Below are positions 55,428 to 64,000 of a DNA stretch of 64,000 nucleotides, one piece after another; within the stretch, counting starts at the first letter, position 1; each line of letters opens with the position of its first letter. The DNA comes from Anaerolinea sp. Its GTDB lineage: Bacteria; Chloroflexota; Anaerolineae; Anaerolineales; Anaerolineaceae. The stretch lies in NCBI GenBank assembly GCA_029975965.1, contig JARKOV010000172.1, forward strand, positions 3,894 to 67,893, written 5' to 3'. Under the pieces are notes generated by a model. The model did no database searches, had not been told where the DNA came from, and saw only the letters and a list, made by a program, of their open reading frames with translations. A program made the translations under genes and the position numbers.

Positions 55428-56801
55428 ATGCGACGGAATTTATCTCTTTGGGTTGCGATAGGGATGCTGGCGGTATTGATCCTGGGCGCCTGCACGCCGC
55501 GCGAGGTGCCTGCGTCCAACCCAACCCAAACGGGGGAGCAGGCAACCCCTACGCAGGCAGCTTACCCGGCTGAGCAAAGTGTCACCGAACAGCCGACGAC
55601 CGCGCCAGAAAGCTACCCGGCTCCCGCCGAGACGAGCGAGGCATACCCGCCCGCCGCGACGACGGCGCCAGGGTCTGACCTGCCGGTCGCTGCGCCGACA
55701 GAGCCGGCGACCGCGGCAGGCAATGTGAGCGAGCTGCCGGACGGGCAGTCATTCACCTGGGTCCCGGTGGTCTCGGGGCTGCGGCGACCCACCGACCTGG
55801 TAGGAGCGGGCGAAGGGCGGCTGCTGGTGCTCGAACAACCGGGGCGCGTGCGCTTGATCGCGGAGGGTGTGCTGCTGCCCGACCCCTTCCTGGACATTAC
55901 CGGGCGGGTGGGCTCGCAGGCCAACGAGCAGGGTCTGCTGGGCATCGCGCTGCACCCCCGCTTCGCGGAGAACGGCTTTTTCTACCTGGATTACACCAAC
56001 ACCGGCGGTGATACGGTCGTCGCGCGGTTCACCGCCCCTCCGGGGGCTAACCAGGCCGACCCGGCCAGCGAAAAGATCCTCCTGACCATCGACCAGCCGT
56101 ATGGCAACCACAACGGTGGCGCGCTGGCTTTTGGTCCGGACGGGTACCTGTACATTGGCATGGGCGACGGCGGTTCGGCGGGCGACCCGCAGAATAACGG
56201 GCAGAACCTGACCTCGCTGCTCGGCAAAGTGCTGCGCATCGACGTGGACAATGGCGATCCCTACAGCATCCCAACCGACAACCCTTACGCCGACGGGCAG
56301 CGGGGGCGGGGTGAGATCTGGGCATACGGCTTGCGCAACCCCTGGCGCTTCTCCTTCGACCGCGCCACCGGCGACTTCTATATCGCGGATGTGGGTCAAA
56401 ACGCCTGGGAGGAGATCAATTTCCAGCCGGGCGGGGCGACCGGCGGGGTCAACTACGGCTGGAAGTACCGCGAAGGCTCGCACGTCTACAGCGGGGAGGC
56501 GCCGGCGGGGCTGCAACTGGTCGACCCGGTGGCGGAGTACGAGCATCCCACCGGCTGCTCGGTGACCGGCGGCTACGTGTACCGCGGGTCCGCGCTGCCG
56601 GAGTTCCAGGGTGTTTACCTGTACGGCGATTACTGCAATGGGCGGGTGTGGGGTCTGCTGCGCCTGGCGGACGGGAGCTGGCAAAACCGGCAGTTGTTCG
56701 AGACGGGCGCCTACCTGAGCTCCTTTGGACAGGATGACGCGGGTGAGTTGTACCTGCTGGAACAGGCCAGCGGATCGGTGCTCAAGCTGGTCAGAAAATA
56801 G
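55428..56801 (+). CDS. PQQ-type glucose/sorbosone dehydrogenase lipoprotein
   Basis: This 457-residue protein has a lipobox LGAC (Cys22), a Pro/Thr/Ala-rich linker (about 25-105) and a six-bladed beta-propeller of the GSDH family. Motifs are RRPTDLVGAGEGRLLVLEQ, the NEQGLLGIALHP segment, YGNHNGGALAFGPDGYLYIG, GDGGSAGDP and GLRNPWRFSFD. Related soluble enzymes oxidise aldose sugars with PQQ, but many homologues are not tested. It should sit outside the membrane and may act on released sugars. Preceded by a strong ribosome site. Confidence 0.88.
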   Translation: MRRNLSLWVAIGMLAVLILGACTPREVPASNPTQTGEQATPTQAAYPAEQSVTEQPTTAPESYPAPAETSEAYPPAATTAPGSDLPVAAPTEPATAAGNVSELPDGQSFTWVPVVSGLRRPTDLVGAGEGRLLVLEQPGRVRLIAEGVLLPDPFLDITGRVGSQANEQGLLGIALHPRFAENGFFYLDYTNTGGDTVVARFTAPPGANQADPASEKILLTIDQPYGNHNGGALAFGPDGYLYIGMGDGGSAGDPQNNGQNLTSLLGKVLRIDVDNGDPYSIPTDNPYADGQRGRGEIWAYGLRNPWRFSFDRATGDFYIADVGQNAWEEINFQPGGATGGVNYGWKYREGSHVYSGEAPAGLQLVDPVAEYEHPTGCSVTGGYVYRGSALPEFQGVYLYGDYCNGRVWGLLRLADGSWQNRQLFETGAYLSSFGQDDAGELYLLEQASGSVLKLVRK

Positions 56802-56987
56802 CTGACTGCTCAGGCTAATGGAGAAAGATCAAATTTGGTTTTTTTTCTCCCACCGCCGGGTAGTTACGAAAATAGATGATTTATGTCTTAATTACGGGTG
56901 ATCTTTGGGCCTAGCGCAAGCAAAGCGATTGCGCGATATAATAAAGCAGGTGCAGGCGGGTGCCTGCCGCTTGAGGAGGTATGAGGA
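56802..56987. promoter_or_regulatory. Intergenic region with -10 element for the small cysteine protein
   Basis: TATAAT lies at 56937-56942 and the start codon at 56988, giving a leader of about 40 bases with GAGGAGG before the ATG. No -35 of good quality is seen. A run of eight Ts at 56839-56846 after a weak stem may end the upstream transcript. Confidence 0.4.
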
Positions 56988-57221
56988 ATGGCGAAGAAGG
57001 TCTGGCAGGAAATCAAGGTGCAGGTGTGCGAGCATGCGGGTGGCGAAGTCGCTTTAGAGGCTGAAGTGCTTTACCCGGACGAGCACATGCCCGATACCCC
57101 TCCGCGGGTGGTCGCGCACCGCTGCTCGCGGGGCGTGGAATGCGGTCTGCTCAAAGAAGCGTCGTGCGTGTGGGCGGGGACCAACCCGGACTACGATCCG
57201 TTTGCCGAAAAACAGGGCTAA
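56988..57221 (+). CDS. Small four-cysteine protein, unknown
   Basis: A 77-residue protein without signal peptide. It has four cysteines at 14, 46, 52 and 60, the last three in the pattern HRCSRGVECGLLKEASC, and an acidic tail. The spacing could bind a metal such as zinc or iron-sulfur. I do not recognise the family. A promoter element and a good GAGGAGG site precede it and a perfect terminator follows, which support it as a real, monocistronic gene. Confidence 0.7.
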   Translation: MAKKVWQEIKVQVCEHAGGEVALEAEVLYPDEHMPDTPPRVVAHRCSRGVECGLLKEASCVWAGTNPDYDPFAEKQG

Positions 57222-57235
57222 CCTGAAGAATCTTT

Positions 57236-57281
57236 AAACGCAGACAGGCCGACAATGCTGCCGGCCTGTCTGCGTTTATTA
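57236..57281. terminator. Strong bidirectional Rho-independent terminator
   Basis: A perfect 16-bp stem, AAACGCAGACAGGCCG (57236-57251) and CGGCCTGTCTGCGTTT (57262-57277) with a 10-base loop, has A-rich and T-rich edges on both sides. It stands between the convergent small cysteine protein gene (+) and the acyltransferase gene (-) and can serve both. Confidence 0.9.
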
Positions 57282-57360
57282 AATCTGCTCACCTGTGGGG
57301 GAAAGCCCCAAAATAACCCATCCCAGATCATTTGACAGAGAACGGGTAACTTTTTCGATA

Positions 57361-58545
57361 TCAGGCGATGACGCCGAGTTTGCGACCCACGCGGGCAAAA
57401 ATCTCCAACCCCTGGTCGAGGTCGGCGGGGGCATGGGCGGCGGAGATCATCACTCGGATGCGCGCCTTTCCGCGCGGCACGGTGGGGAAGCCGAGCGCCA
57501 TGGCGAACACACCCTCTTCGAACAGCTCGCGGCTGAACTGTTGCGCCAGGGGCGCTTCGCCGAGCATGATGGGAGTGATGGGGGTGGTGCTGACGCCCGT
57601 GTCGAAACCCAAAGCGGCCATTTCGCGCTTGAAGTAGCGGGCGTTCTCCCACAGGCGGTCAACCAGCTCGGTGGATTCCTCGAGCAGGTCGACCGCGGCG
57701 AGGGTGGCGGCGGCGTCTGCGGCGGGGACCGCCGAGGAAAAGAGGAAAGGCCGCCCGCGCTGGCGCAGCCAGTCCACCACCTGCGCGCTGCCCGCCACGA
57801 CCCCGCCGACCACGCCAAAGGCCTTGGAGAGCGTGCCGACCTCCACATCGACCTTGCCGTGCAGGTGAAACTGGTCGACGATGCCGCGCCCGCCGCGCCC
57901 GAGCACGCCTTCGCCGTGAGCATCATCCACCATCAGCATCACCCCGTGGGCGGTGGTGACCTCGTAAATGCGATCGAGCGGGGCCACGTCGCCATCCATG
58001 CTGAACACGCCGTCGGTGATGGCCAGCGCCCGCCGGTAGGAGCCAGCGTTTTCATTGATTTTGGCTTCCAGGTCGAGTGGGTCGCAGTGGGCGTAGCGCA
58101 CGATGCGCGCGGCGGAGAGGCGGCTGCCGTCGATGATGCTGGCGTGGTTGAGCTCGTCGGAGAAGATGACGTCTTCTTTGCCCACCAGGGCGGCGATGGC
58201 GGCCAGGTTGGCGGTAAAGCCGGACTGGAAGGTAATTGCCGCTTCCACGCCCTTGAATGCGGCCAGGCGGCGCTCGAGCTCGAGGTGCAGGTCCAGCGTG
58301 CCGGCGATGCTGCGCACGGCAGCCGGGCCGCAGCCGTACTTCTCCAGGTTCTCGCGGGCCCTGGCGACCAGGCGGGGATGATTGGCCATGCCGAGGTAGT
58401 TGTTCGAGCAGAAGTTGAGCACGCGCTTGCCGTCGACGACCAGCCAGGCGCCCTGCGGCGAGCTGATCGTGCGAATGCGGTTGTAGAGCCCAGCGGCTTT
58501 CAGCCCATCGATCTCCTGCGTGATCCAATCCAATCGTCCGGTCAT
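57361..58545 (-). CDS. kbl: Glycine C-acetyltransferase / alpha-oxoamine synthase
   Basis: The 394-residue PLP enzyme matches 2-amino-3-ketobutyrate CoA ligase (glycine C-acetyltransferase) in length and motifs. Evidence is [10 protein letters not shown], the [18 protein letters not shown] segment, His134 in DELNHAS, Asp208 in MVDDAHGEG and the PLP-binding Lys241 in GTLSKAFG. It condenses glycine and acetyl-CoA, or acts in threonine breakdown. Other members of the family (BioF, serine palmitoyltransferase) cannot be fully excluded. The ATG at 58545 is chosen because AGGAGG lies upstream; an in-frame ATG further upstream would enter a repeat-rich region. Confidence 0.87.
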   Translation of the reverse strand: MTGRLDWITQEIDGLKAAGLYNRIRTISSPQGAWLVVDGKRVLNFCSNNYLGMANHPRLVARARENLEKYGCGPAAVRSIAGTLDLHLELERRLAAFKGVEAAITFQSGFTANLAAIAALVGKEDVIFSDELNHASIIDGSRLSAARIVRYAHCDPLDLEAKINENAGSYRRALAITDGVFSMDGDVAPLDRIYEVTTAHGVMLMVDDAHGEGVLGRGGRGIVDQFHLHGKVDVEVGTLSKAFGVVGGVVAGSAQVVDWLRQRGRPFLFSSAVPAADAAATLAAVDLLEESTELVDRLWENARYFKREMAALGFDTGVSTTPITPIMLGEAPLAQQFSRELFEEGVFAMALGFPTVPRGKARIRVMISAAHAPADLDQGLEIFARVGRKLGVIA

Positions 58546-58607
58546 GCAATCCTCCTGTAGATCATCGAGATGTGAGAAAAGTGGTGTTCTTGCCGACTTC
58601 GGAGTAA

Positions 58608-58692
58608 TTTCCCTCATCCCCGACCTTTCTCCCTTTGGGAGAAGGGAGTCTAACAATCCCTTGCCCGGAGGGAGTGAACAGGATGAGGAAAA
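58608..58692. repeat. 85-bp MITE-like palindromic element
   Basis: Terminal inverted repeats TTTCCCTCATCC (58608-58619) and GGATGAGGAAAA (58681-58692) differ at one base. Inside, CCCCGACC and a hairpin TTCTCCC-TTT-GGGAGAA (58627-58643) have the same plan as the units of arrays A-C (CCC[AG]ACC then a pyrimidine/purine hairpin). It lies between two minus-strand genes and could end the upstream transcript. Confidence 0.65.
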
Positions 58693-58733
58693 TATCCGGG
58701 AATTTCAAACAAAAACCACCAAGGCGCATACAA

Positions 58734-60392
58734 TCATTCACTCTTTATGTCCGTGAGGTATCCGCTCTCCTGGAGCGCGTTCATCACCTGCTCTTCAGCG
58801 CCAGGTCGAAGCAGGACGACGGTTGGCGAGATTTCTTCCAGGATATAGCGCGCCGCGCGGCTTTTCTTGAGCGCTTCCAAAGCCGCGGGCGAGGTCAGGC
58901 GCAACAAAACTCCCGGCTCGATGCTGGCCTGGGTGCCGGAAACCTCCCAACGCTCGAGCGCCTGCGCCAGCGCCGGTGGAACAGCCTGGTTTTCGGTGTG
59001 ACGGCGGAGCAAGCCGAGCAACTGGCGCGGTCGAAGCCCCTGGGCGGCGGCCCGCTCCAGACCGCGGGGAGCGATGCGGTAGTGGTATTCGTCGGCAGTT
59101 TCGCTTTCCCACAGGCAGAAGCGCGCCACCTGGTAGCGCACGGCGCGGGGGGCGAGGCGCGGCGCGAGCACCCGCCCGGCAGAGGTCAGTTTGAGCCGCC
59201 CGTTTTCTTCGGTCAGCCCGCGCGGCGCGCTGCCGTGCAGTAGGTCTTCGGCCCAGGCTGAGAAGCGGAAGGCGGCCGGCGCGGCGCCAGGGGTGGGGGC
59301 GGCCAGGTCGAGATAGCCCAACCAGTGCAGCGGCCCGGTGATCAGAAAACGGACCAGCGCGCCGTCGACCTCGTCCCAGTGCTCGAATCCGCGCAGATAT
59401 TCGTCGGAGCCGTCGCGGCGGATGAACCAGGAGTCGTAATCGCCGGCGGGGCGTTGGAAGTCGGGGTCGCGCTCGTGGATGGCGCGGACGAACGAAGCCA
59501 GGCTCCACCAGCCTGCGTTGTTGGCCGGCACGCGGCCCAGCCAGTCGAGCACAGCCTTGCGGGCGCGCAGGGGGTCGTTCAACCAGTCGCCCTCGAACTT
59601 GAGGCCGGGGAGCAGGCGCAACTCGTTGAGGTAGAGCGCCTCGCTCCATTCGGTGGCGAGCAGGGCCAGCGCCCCGCCGCGCGGGGCTTCGAGGAAGGCC
59701 CGCGCCGCTTCGGCGTGCGGCACCGGCGAGGAGCCAGGGGTGTCATCCACCAGGCGCGCAGCTTTGAGCAACTCGAGCAGCAACGCAGGCGGAATGGGCC
59801 AGCGGCGATCGCTGAGGCTTTCGACGGGCATGGCGAGGCGCAAGGCGGCCAGCAGGGTGGTGGCATGGTCGAGGATGTGATCGGTGGCGGGGATGGGGTG
59901 GGCGCATTCGGCGGGGGTGGCCGGGCGCCCGGGTGGCGTTTCGTGGTCGCCGGCGAGGGGTTGGAGCAGCTCGAGCAAATCGTCAGGGATATAGGCGTAT
60001 TCAACCGGCTCCGGATCGCCGGGCTCGTTGAGGAAGGCTCGACCGATCAAGGCACGGTAATACAGGGTTTCGACCGGGGAGGTCGGTTTGAGATCGGGCC
60101 GTTCTTTATCGCGCTTGCCGGGACCCATGCTGCGCAGCTCGCCGAAGCGGCGGGTAAAGAGCGCCCAGCTCATGCGCGCATCGTTCTCCAACAGGGCTTG
60201 CAGCGCAGACCGCGCATCTGGGGGCAGGGCGGAGAGGAAATCTTCGCGCCACTGGTGACCGAGGATGCCCTCCACCAGATGCGGCGCTGCCGTGGCTGCG
60301 TCGGGAGCGGTCAATTCGATCCCCCAGGCTCCCGCGACCATGCGGAGGAACCCCAGGTCTCGACTGCGCAGAGTATCGGCCAGGGTGGGCAT
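58734..60392 (-). CDS. Helicase-associated-domain (Helicase_C_3) protein
   Basis: The 552-residue cytoplasmic protein ends with a region of about 110 residues that has the pattern of the XPB-like helicase-associated domain: SIEPGVLLRLTSPAALEALKKS and a C-terminal ISPTVVLLRPGAEEQVMNAL. There is no visible helicase Walker motif, so it is not a helicase itself. Family members are widespread and their role is not well known. ATG 60392 lies directly after the stop of the upstream lipid kinase gene (60394); a TTG four codons earlier is the alternative. It probably forms an operon with that gene. Confidence 0.65.
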   Translation of the reverse strand: MPTLADTLRSRDLGFLRMVAGAWGIELTAPDAATAAPHLVEGILGHQWREDFLSALPPDARSALQALLENDARMSWALFTRRFGELRSMGPGKRDKERPDLKPTSPVETLYYRALIGRAFLNEPGDPEPVEYAYIPDDLLELLQPLAGDHETPPGRPATPAECAHPIPATDHILDHATTLLAALRLAMPVESLSDRRWPIPPALLLELLKAARLVDDTPGSSPVPHAEAARAFLEAPRGGALALLATEWSEALYLNELRLLPGLKFEGDWLNDPLRARKAVLDWLGRVPANNAGWWSLASFVRAIHERDPDFQRPAGDYDSWFIRRDGSDEYLRGFEHWDEVDGALVRFLITGPLHWLGYLDLAAPTPGAAPAAFRFSAWAEDLLHGSAPRGLTEENGRLKLTSAGRVLAPRLAPRAVRYQVARFCLWESETADEYHYRIAPRGLERAAAQGLRPRQLLGLLRRHTENQAVPPALAQALERWEVSGTQASIEPGVLLRLTSPAALEALKKSRAARYILEEISPTVVLLRPGAEEQVMNALQESGYLTDIKSE

Positions 60393-60393
60393 C

Positions 60394-61326
60394 TCAACTG
60401 CCAAAGCCGGGGGCGACGGCGCGCACGGCGGCGGGGAAACACTCGATCTTGAGGTGATTCACGGTGGAATGCACGCCGGCATAAATTTCACCGTCGGTAT
60501 GGATGAAGAGGGGACGGTCGGAGTGCAATTCGAGGGATTTGAACATGGCGCCGTGCACATAGGACAGCGTTTCGTGCGTGCCTTTGAGGAAGTAGGGCAG
60601 GGTGATCAGCATGCGGCGCCGGCGGATGACCGGAACGCGAATCGAGTCGAACAACCCGTCGCGCTGGCTGGCGCGCGGGGCGATTTGAAAACCACCGCCT
60701 TCGCGCTTGCCGTTGCAGACCACCAGCATCAGCAGGGATTCCTCCCATTCGGCCTGTTCGGTGCGGATTTTGGCCTTGTAGGGGGTGTAATCGAGCAACA
60801 ATGCCTGGATGACTGCCAGCATATAAACCGCGAAGCCCTGGAAAAGCGCCACCTTCCTGGAGCGGATGTTGATGATCGCATCGAAGCCGATGCCGAGGGT
60901 GTTGGTCCAATACTCGTTGTGCCCGCGGTTGTCTTGCACGCAGCCGACATCGATGGCGTGCACTGGGCCGGCGAACGCCTGGCGCAGGGCGTCTTCAGGG
61001 ATGGGCGAGATACCCAGGCTGTAAGCAAAATCGTTGCCGGTGCCGACCGGGACGATGCCCAGCACCGGTCGCCGGTCTGGAGGGAGCTGCATCAGCCCGT
61101 TGACGACCTCGTGCACGGTGCCGTCGCCGCCCATGACGATCACCTTTTCATAGCCGTCTTCGCCGGCCTGGCGAGCCAGCTCGGCGGCGTGAGTCGGGTA
61201 AACCGTGCCGGTCCAGTCGGCGCCGCCCAGCTCGGTCAGCAGGGGTCGCAGCGAGGAGGCAATCGGCCAGGAACGTCCCAGGTTGGCGATGGGGTTAAAG
61301 ATCAATTTGACTTTTTTACGCGGCAT
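60394..61326 (-). CDS. Diacylglycerol kinase-family lipid kinase
   Basis: This 310-residue protein is a DgkB/YegS-type kinase. Its N-terminus is KVKLIFNPIANLG, the ATP-binding site is VMGGDGTVHEVVNG near residue 65, and the VPVGTGNDFAYSLG segment follows. It phosphorylates diacylglycerol or another lipid alcohol with ATP, in a soluble or membrane-associated form. The start is ATG at 61326. A purine-rich run and a C-rich palindrome relic (61346-61380) lie just upstream. Confidence 0.88.
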   Translation of the reverse strand: MPRKKVKLIFNPIANLGRSWPIASSLRPLLTELGGADWTGTVYPTHAAELARQAGEDGYEKVIVMGGDGTVHEVVNGLMQLPPDRRPVLGIVPVGTGNDFAYSLGISPIPEDALRQAFAGPVHAIDVGCVQDNRGHNEYWTNTLGIGFDAIINIRSRKVALFQGFAVYMLAVIQALLLDYTPYKAKIRTEQAEWEESLLMLVVCNGKREGGGFQIAPRASQRDGLFDSIRVPVIRRRRMLITLPYFLKGTHETLSYVHGAMFKSLELHSDRPLFIHTDGEIYAGVHSTVNHLKIECFPAAVRAVAPGFGS

Positions 61327-61647
61327 GGCGAATCCAGTCTGGTGAATCCCTCCGCAGAAGGGGGGCGGAAGGGGGATGAGAGATATTATAACGAGATTTG
61401 GGCTTTCGATCCGCTATTTTAGCCTGACCTGCAAGGGTGAGCGAATCTGCATGGACCGGCGCGTTATCTCTCACCGCTCTGTTGGAAAAGCCGGATGGAT
61501 TCTGTCTAAATTCATAGGCTGTGTTAATATTCATCGATTACAATGCTGATAAGCATACAATGCTGATAAGCATACAATGCTGTAAAGTAAGTGCAAGGCA
61601 CCGATGCTACCGGTTGGGGTTAACCTTATATCGTCAGAATGGGTGAC
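61327..61647. other. Divergent intergenic region
   Basis: The first part holds a decayed pyrimidine/purine palindrome (61346-61380) related in style to the repeats of arrays A-C, followed by an A/T-rich stretch. I see no gene. The tandem 17-bp repeats (61539-61582) and the clpC promoter region follow. Confidence 0.6.
61539..61582 (+). repeat. Tandem 17-bp repeats before clpC
   Basis: TACAATGCTGATAAGCA occurs at 61539-61555 and again at 61556-61572, followed by a partial third copy of ten bases (61573-61582). The AATGCTGAT motif has dyad-like character with AT-rich ends. The position about 70 bp ahead of the likely clpC promoter suggests a regulator-binding site. Confidence 0.7.
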
Positions 61648-61675
61648 TCGACAAGCCTTTATAAAATGGTAGAAT
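61648..61675 (+). promoter_or_regulatory. Likely clpC promoter
   Basis: TCGACA (61648-61653) and TAGAAT (61670-61675) have a 16-bp spacer. This would give a leader of about 185 bases for clpC. A second possible pair lies a little upstream around the TTAACC/TTATAT segment. Confidence 0.45.
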
Positions 61676-61705
61676 CGGTTAAGACATTGCATCTGTGATT
61701 TCTGC

Positions 61706-61837
61706 GGGAAACGGTTGAGCTGGAGCCTTCCCAATCCAGCGCCTCCTGCGAAAGAATTTCAGGAGTGCGGGCTCCAGACGGTTTCCCTGTTCGCATCAGC
61801 CCTGTCAGTAAGCCAGTAGACTCTTCGCGGTGACAGG
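61706..61837 (+). promoter_or_regulatory. Structured 5' leader of clpC
   Basis: A nested structure is visible: an outer stem GGGAAAC (61706-61712) with GTTTCCC (61781-61787), a second stem CTGGAGCC (61720-61727) with GGCTCCAG (61770-61777), and an inner stem CTCCTG (61743-61748) with CAGGAG (61760-61765). A separate stem CCTGTCA (61801-61807) with TGACAGG (61831-61837) follows. I recognise no known riboswitch or T-box consensus. GAGGAGAAGG then precedes the ATG. It may control clpC translation or be a cis-acting RNA. Confidence 0.6.
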
Positions 61838-61868
61838 CGGCGGTTATAGTTTCGAGGAGAAGGTATTT

Positions 61869-64000
<2,132 letters not shown>

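Noticed and set aside
57295..58560. 421-codon + strand frame opposite the acyltransferase
   Set aside because: The minus strand encodes a full-length PLP enzyme with all catalytic residues; the + frame has no recognisable features.
59325..60452. 375-codon + strand frame opposite the helicase-associated-domain gene
   Set aside because: Composition of a shadow frame. The minus-strand protein has the recognisable C-terminal domain.
61706..61837. Known riboswitch, T-box, SRP or RNase P RNA
   Set aside because: I compared the leader by eye with the consensus cores I know and none fits; it is kept only as a structured leader.

Overview
This 64 kb, GC-rich window looks like chromosomal DNA of a Chloroflexota bacterium, most likely of the class Anaerolineae. 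The evidence is the codon and base use, the Ser/Thr/Pro-rich lipoproteins, the style of the membrane glycosyltransferases, and a ClpC of the kind I know from that class; the assignment is an inference. Nearly everything from 110 to 57221 is on the + strand and mostly builds, modifies and exports cell-surface glycans. Many gene pairs overlap by an ATGA or GTGA, so long operons are likely. No tRNA, rRNA, CRISPR array or classical insertion sequence was found.

Layout. (1) 110-3690: a heterodimeric ABC exporter whose second gene ends inside a 35-bp palindromic repeat array (3669-3838). (2) 3922-15740: a nucleotide-sugar dehydrogenase, a sugar epimerase, a Wzx-like flippase, an EEP-fold hydrolase, GT4 and GT2 transferases, two multipass enzymes, a methyltransferase and a flippase-like protein. 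(3) 15719-16470: a second repeat array containing a DUF559 nuclease gene. (4) 16491-22661: a winged-helix regulator behind a palindrome-covered promoter, GDP-fucose synthase, a Wzm/Wzt O-antigen-type exporter, a capsule-type GT-B protein and a methyltransferase. (5) 22804-30802: PseB, a ketoreductase, a NeuB with SAF domain, glycosyltransferases and an SpsF-type cytidylyltransferase, which together suggest a 9-deoxy nonulosonic acid. (6) 30848-46744: glycosyltransferases, a Gfo/Idh oxidoreductase, three tandem cysteine-rich lipoproteins, a PtmA-like SDR, a NeuA-KdsC fusion, a second NeuB without SAF domain, another cytidylyltransferase and large GT-C-like proteins: a second nonulosonic acid pathway, probably through a 9-phosphate. 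(7) 46725-54880: an SDR, an MptE-like protein, two paralogous GT2 enzymes and three GT-C proteins. (8) 54943-57221: a DUF1232 protein, a PQQ-type sugar dehydrogenase lipoprotein and a small cysteine protein, ending at a strong terminator (57236-57281).

From 57361 to 61326 the minus strand carries a glycine C-acetyltransferase-like enzyme, a helicase-associated-domain protein and a lipid kinase. From 61869 to the right edge is clpC, behind a structured leader and tandem 17-bp repeats; it is cut by the window.

The most unusual signal is the palindromic repeat family. Two five-unit arrays, each with the same kind of degenerate last unit, sit at the 3' ends of two unrelated genes and supply both stop codons in the same frame. 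The second array also contains a DUF559 nuclease gene flanked by oppositely oriented units. This looks like a nuclease-associated mobile repeat system.
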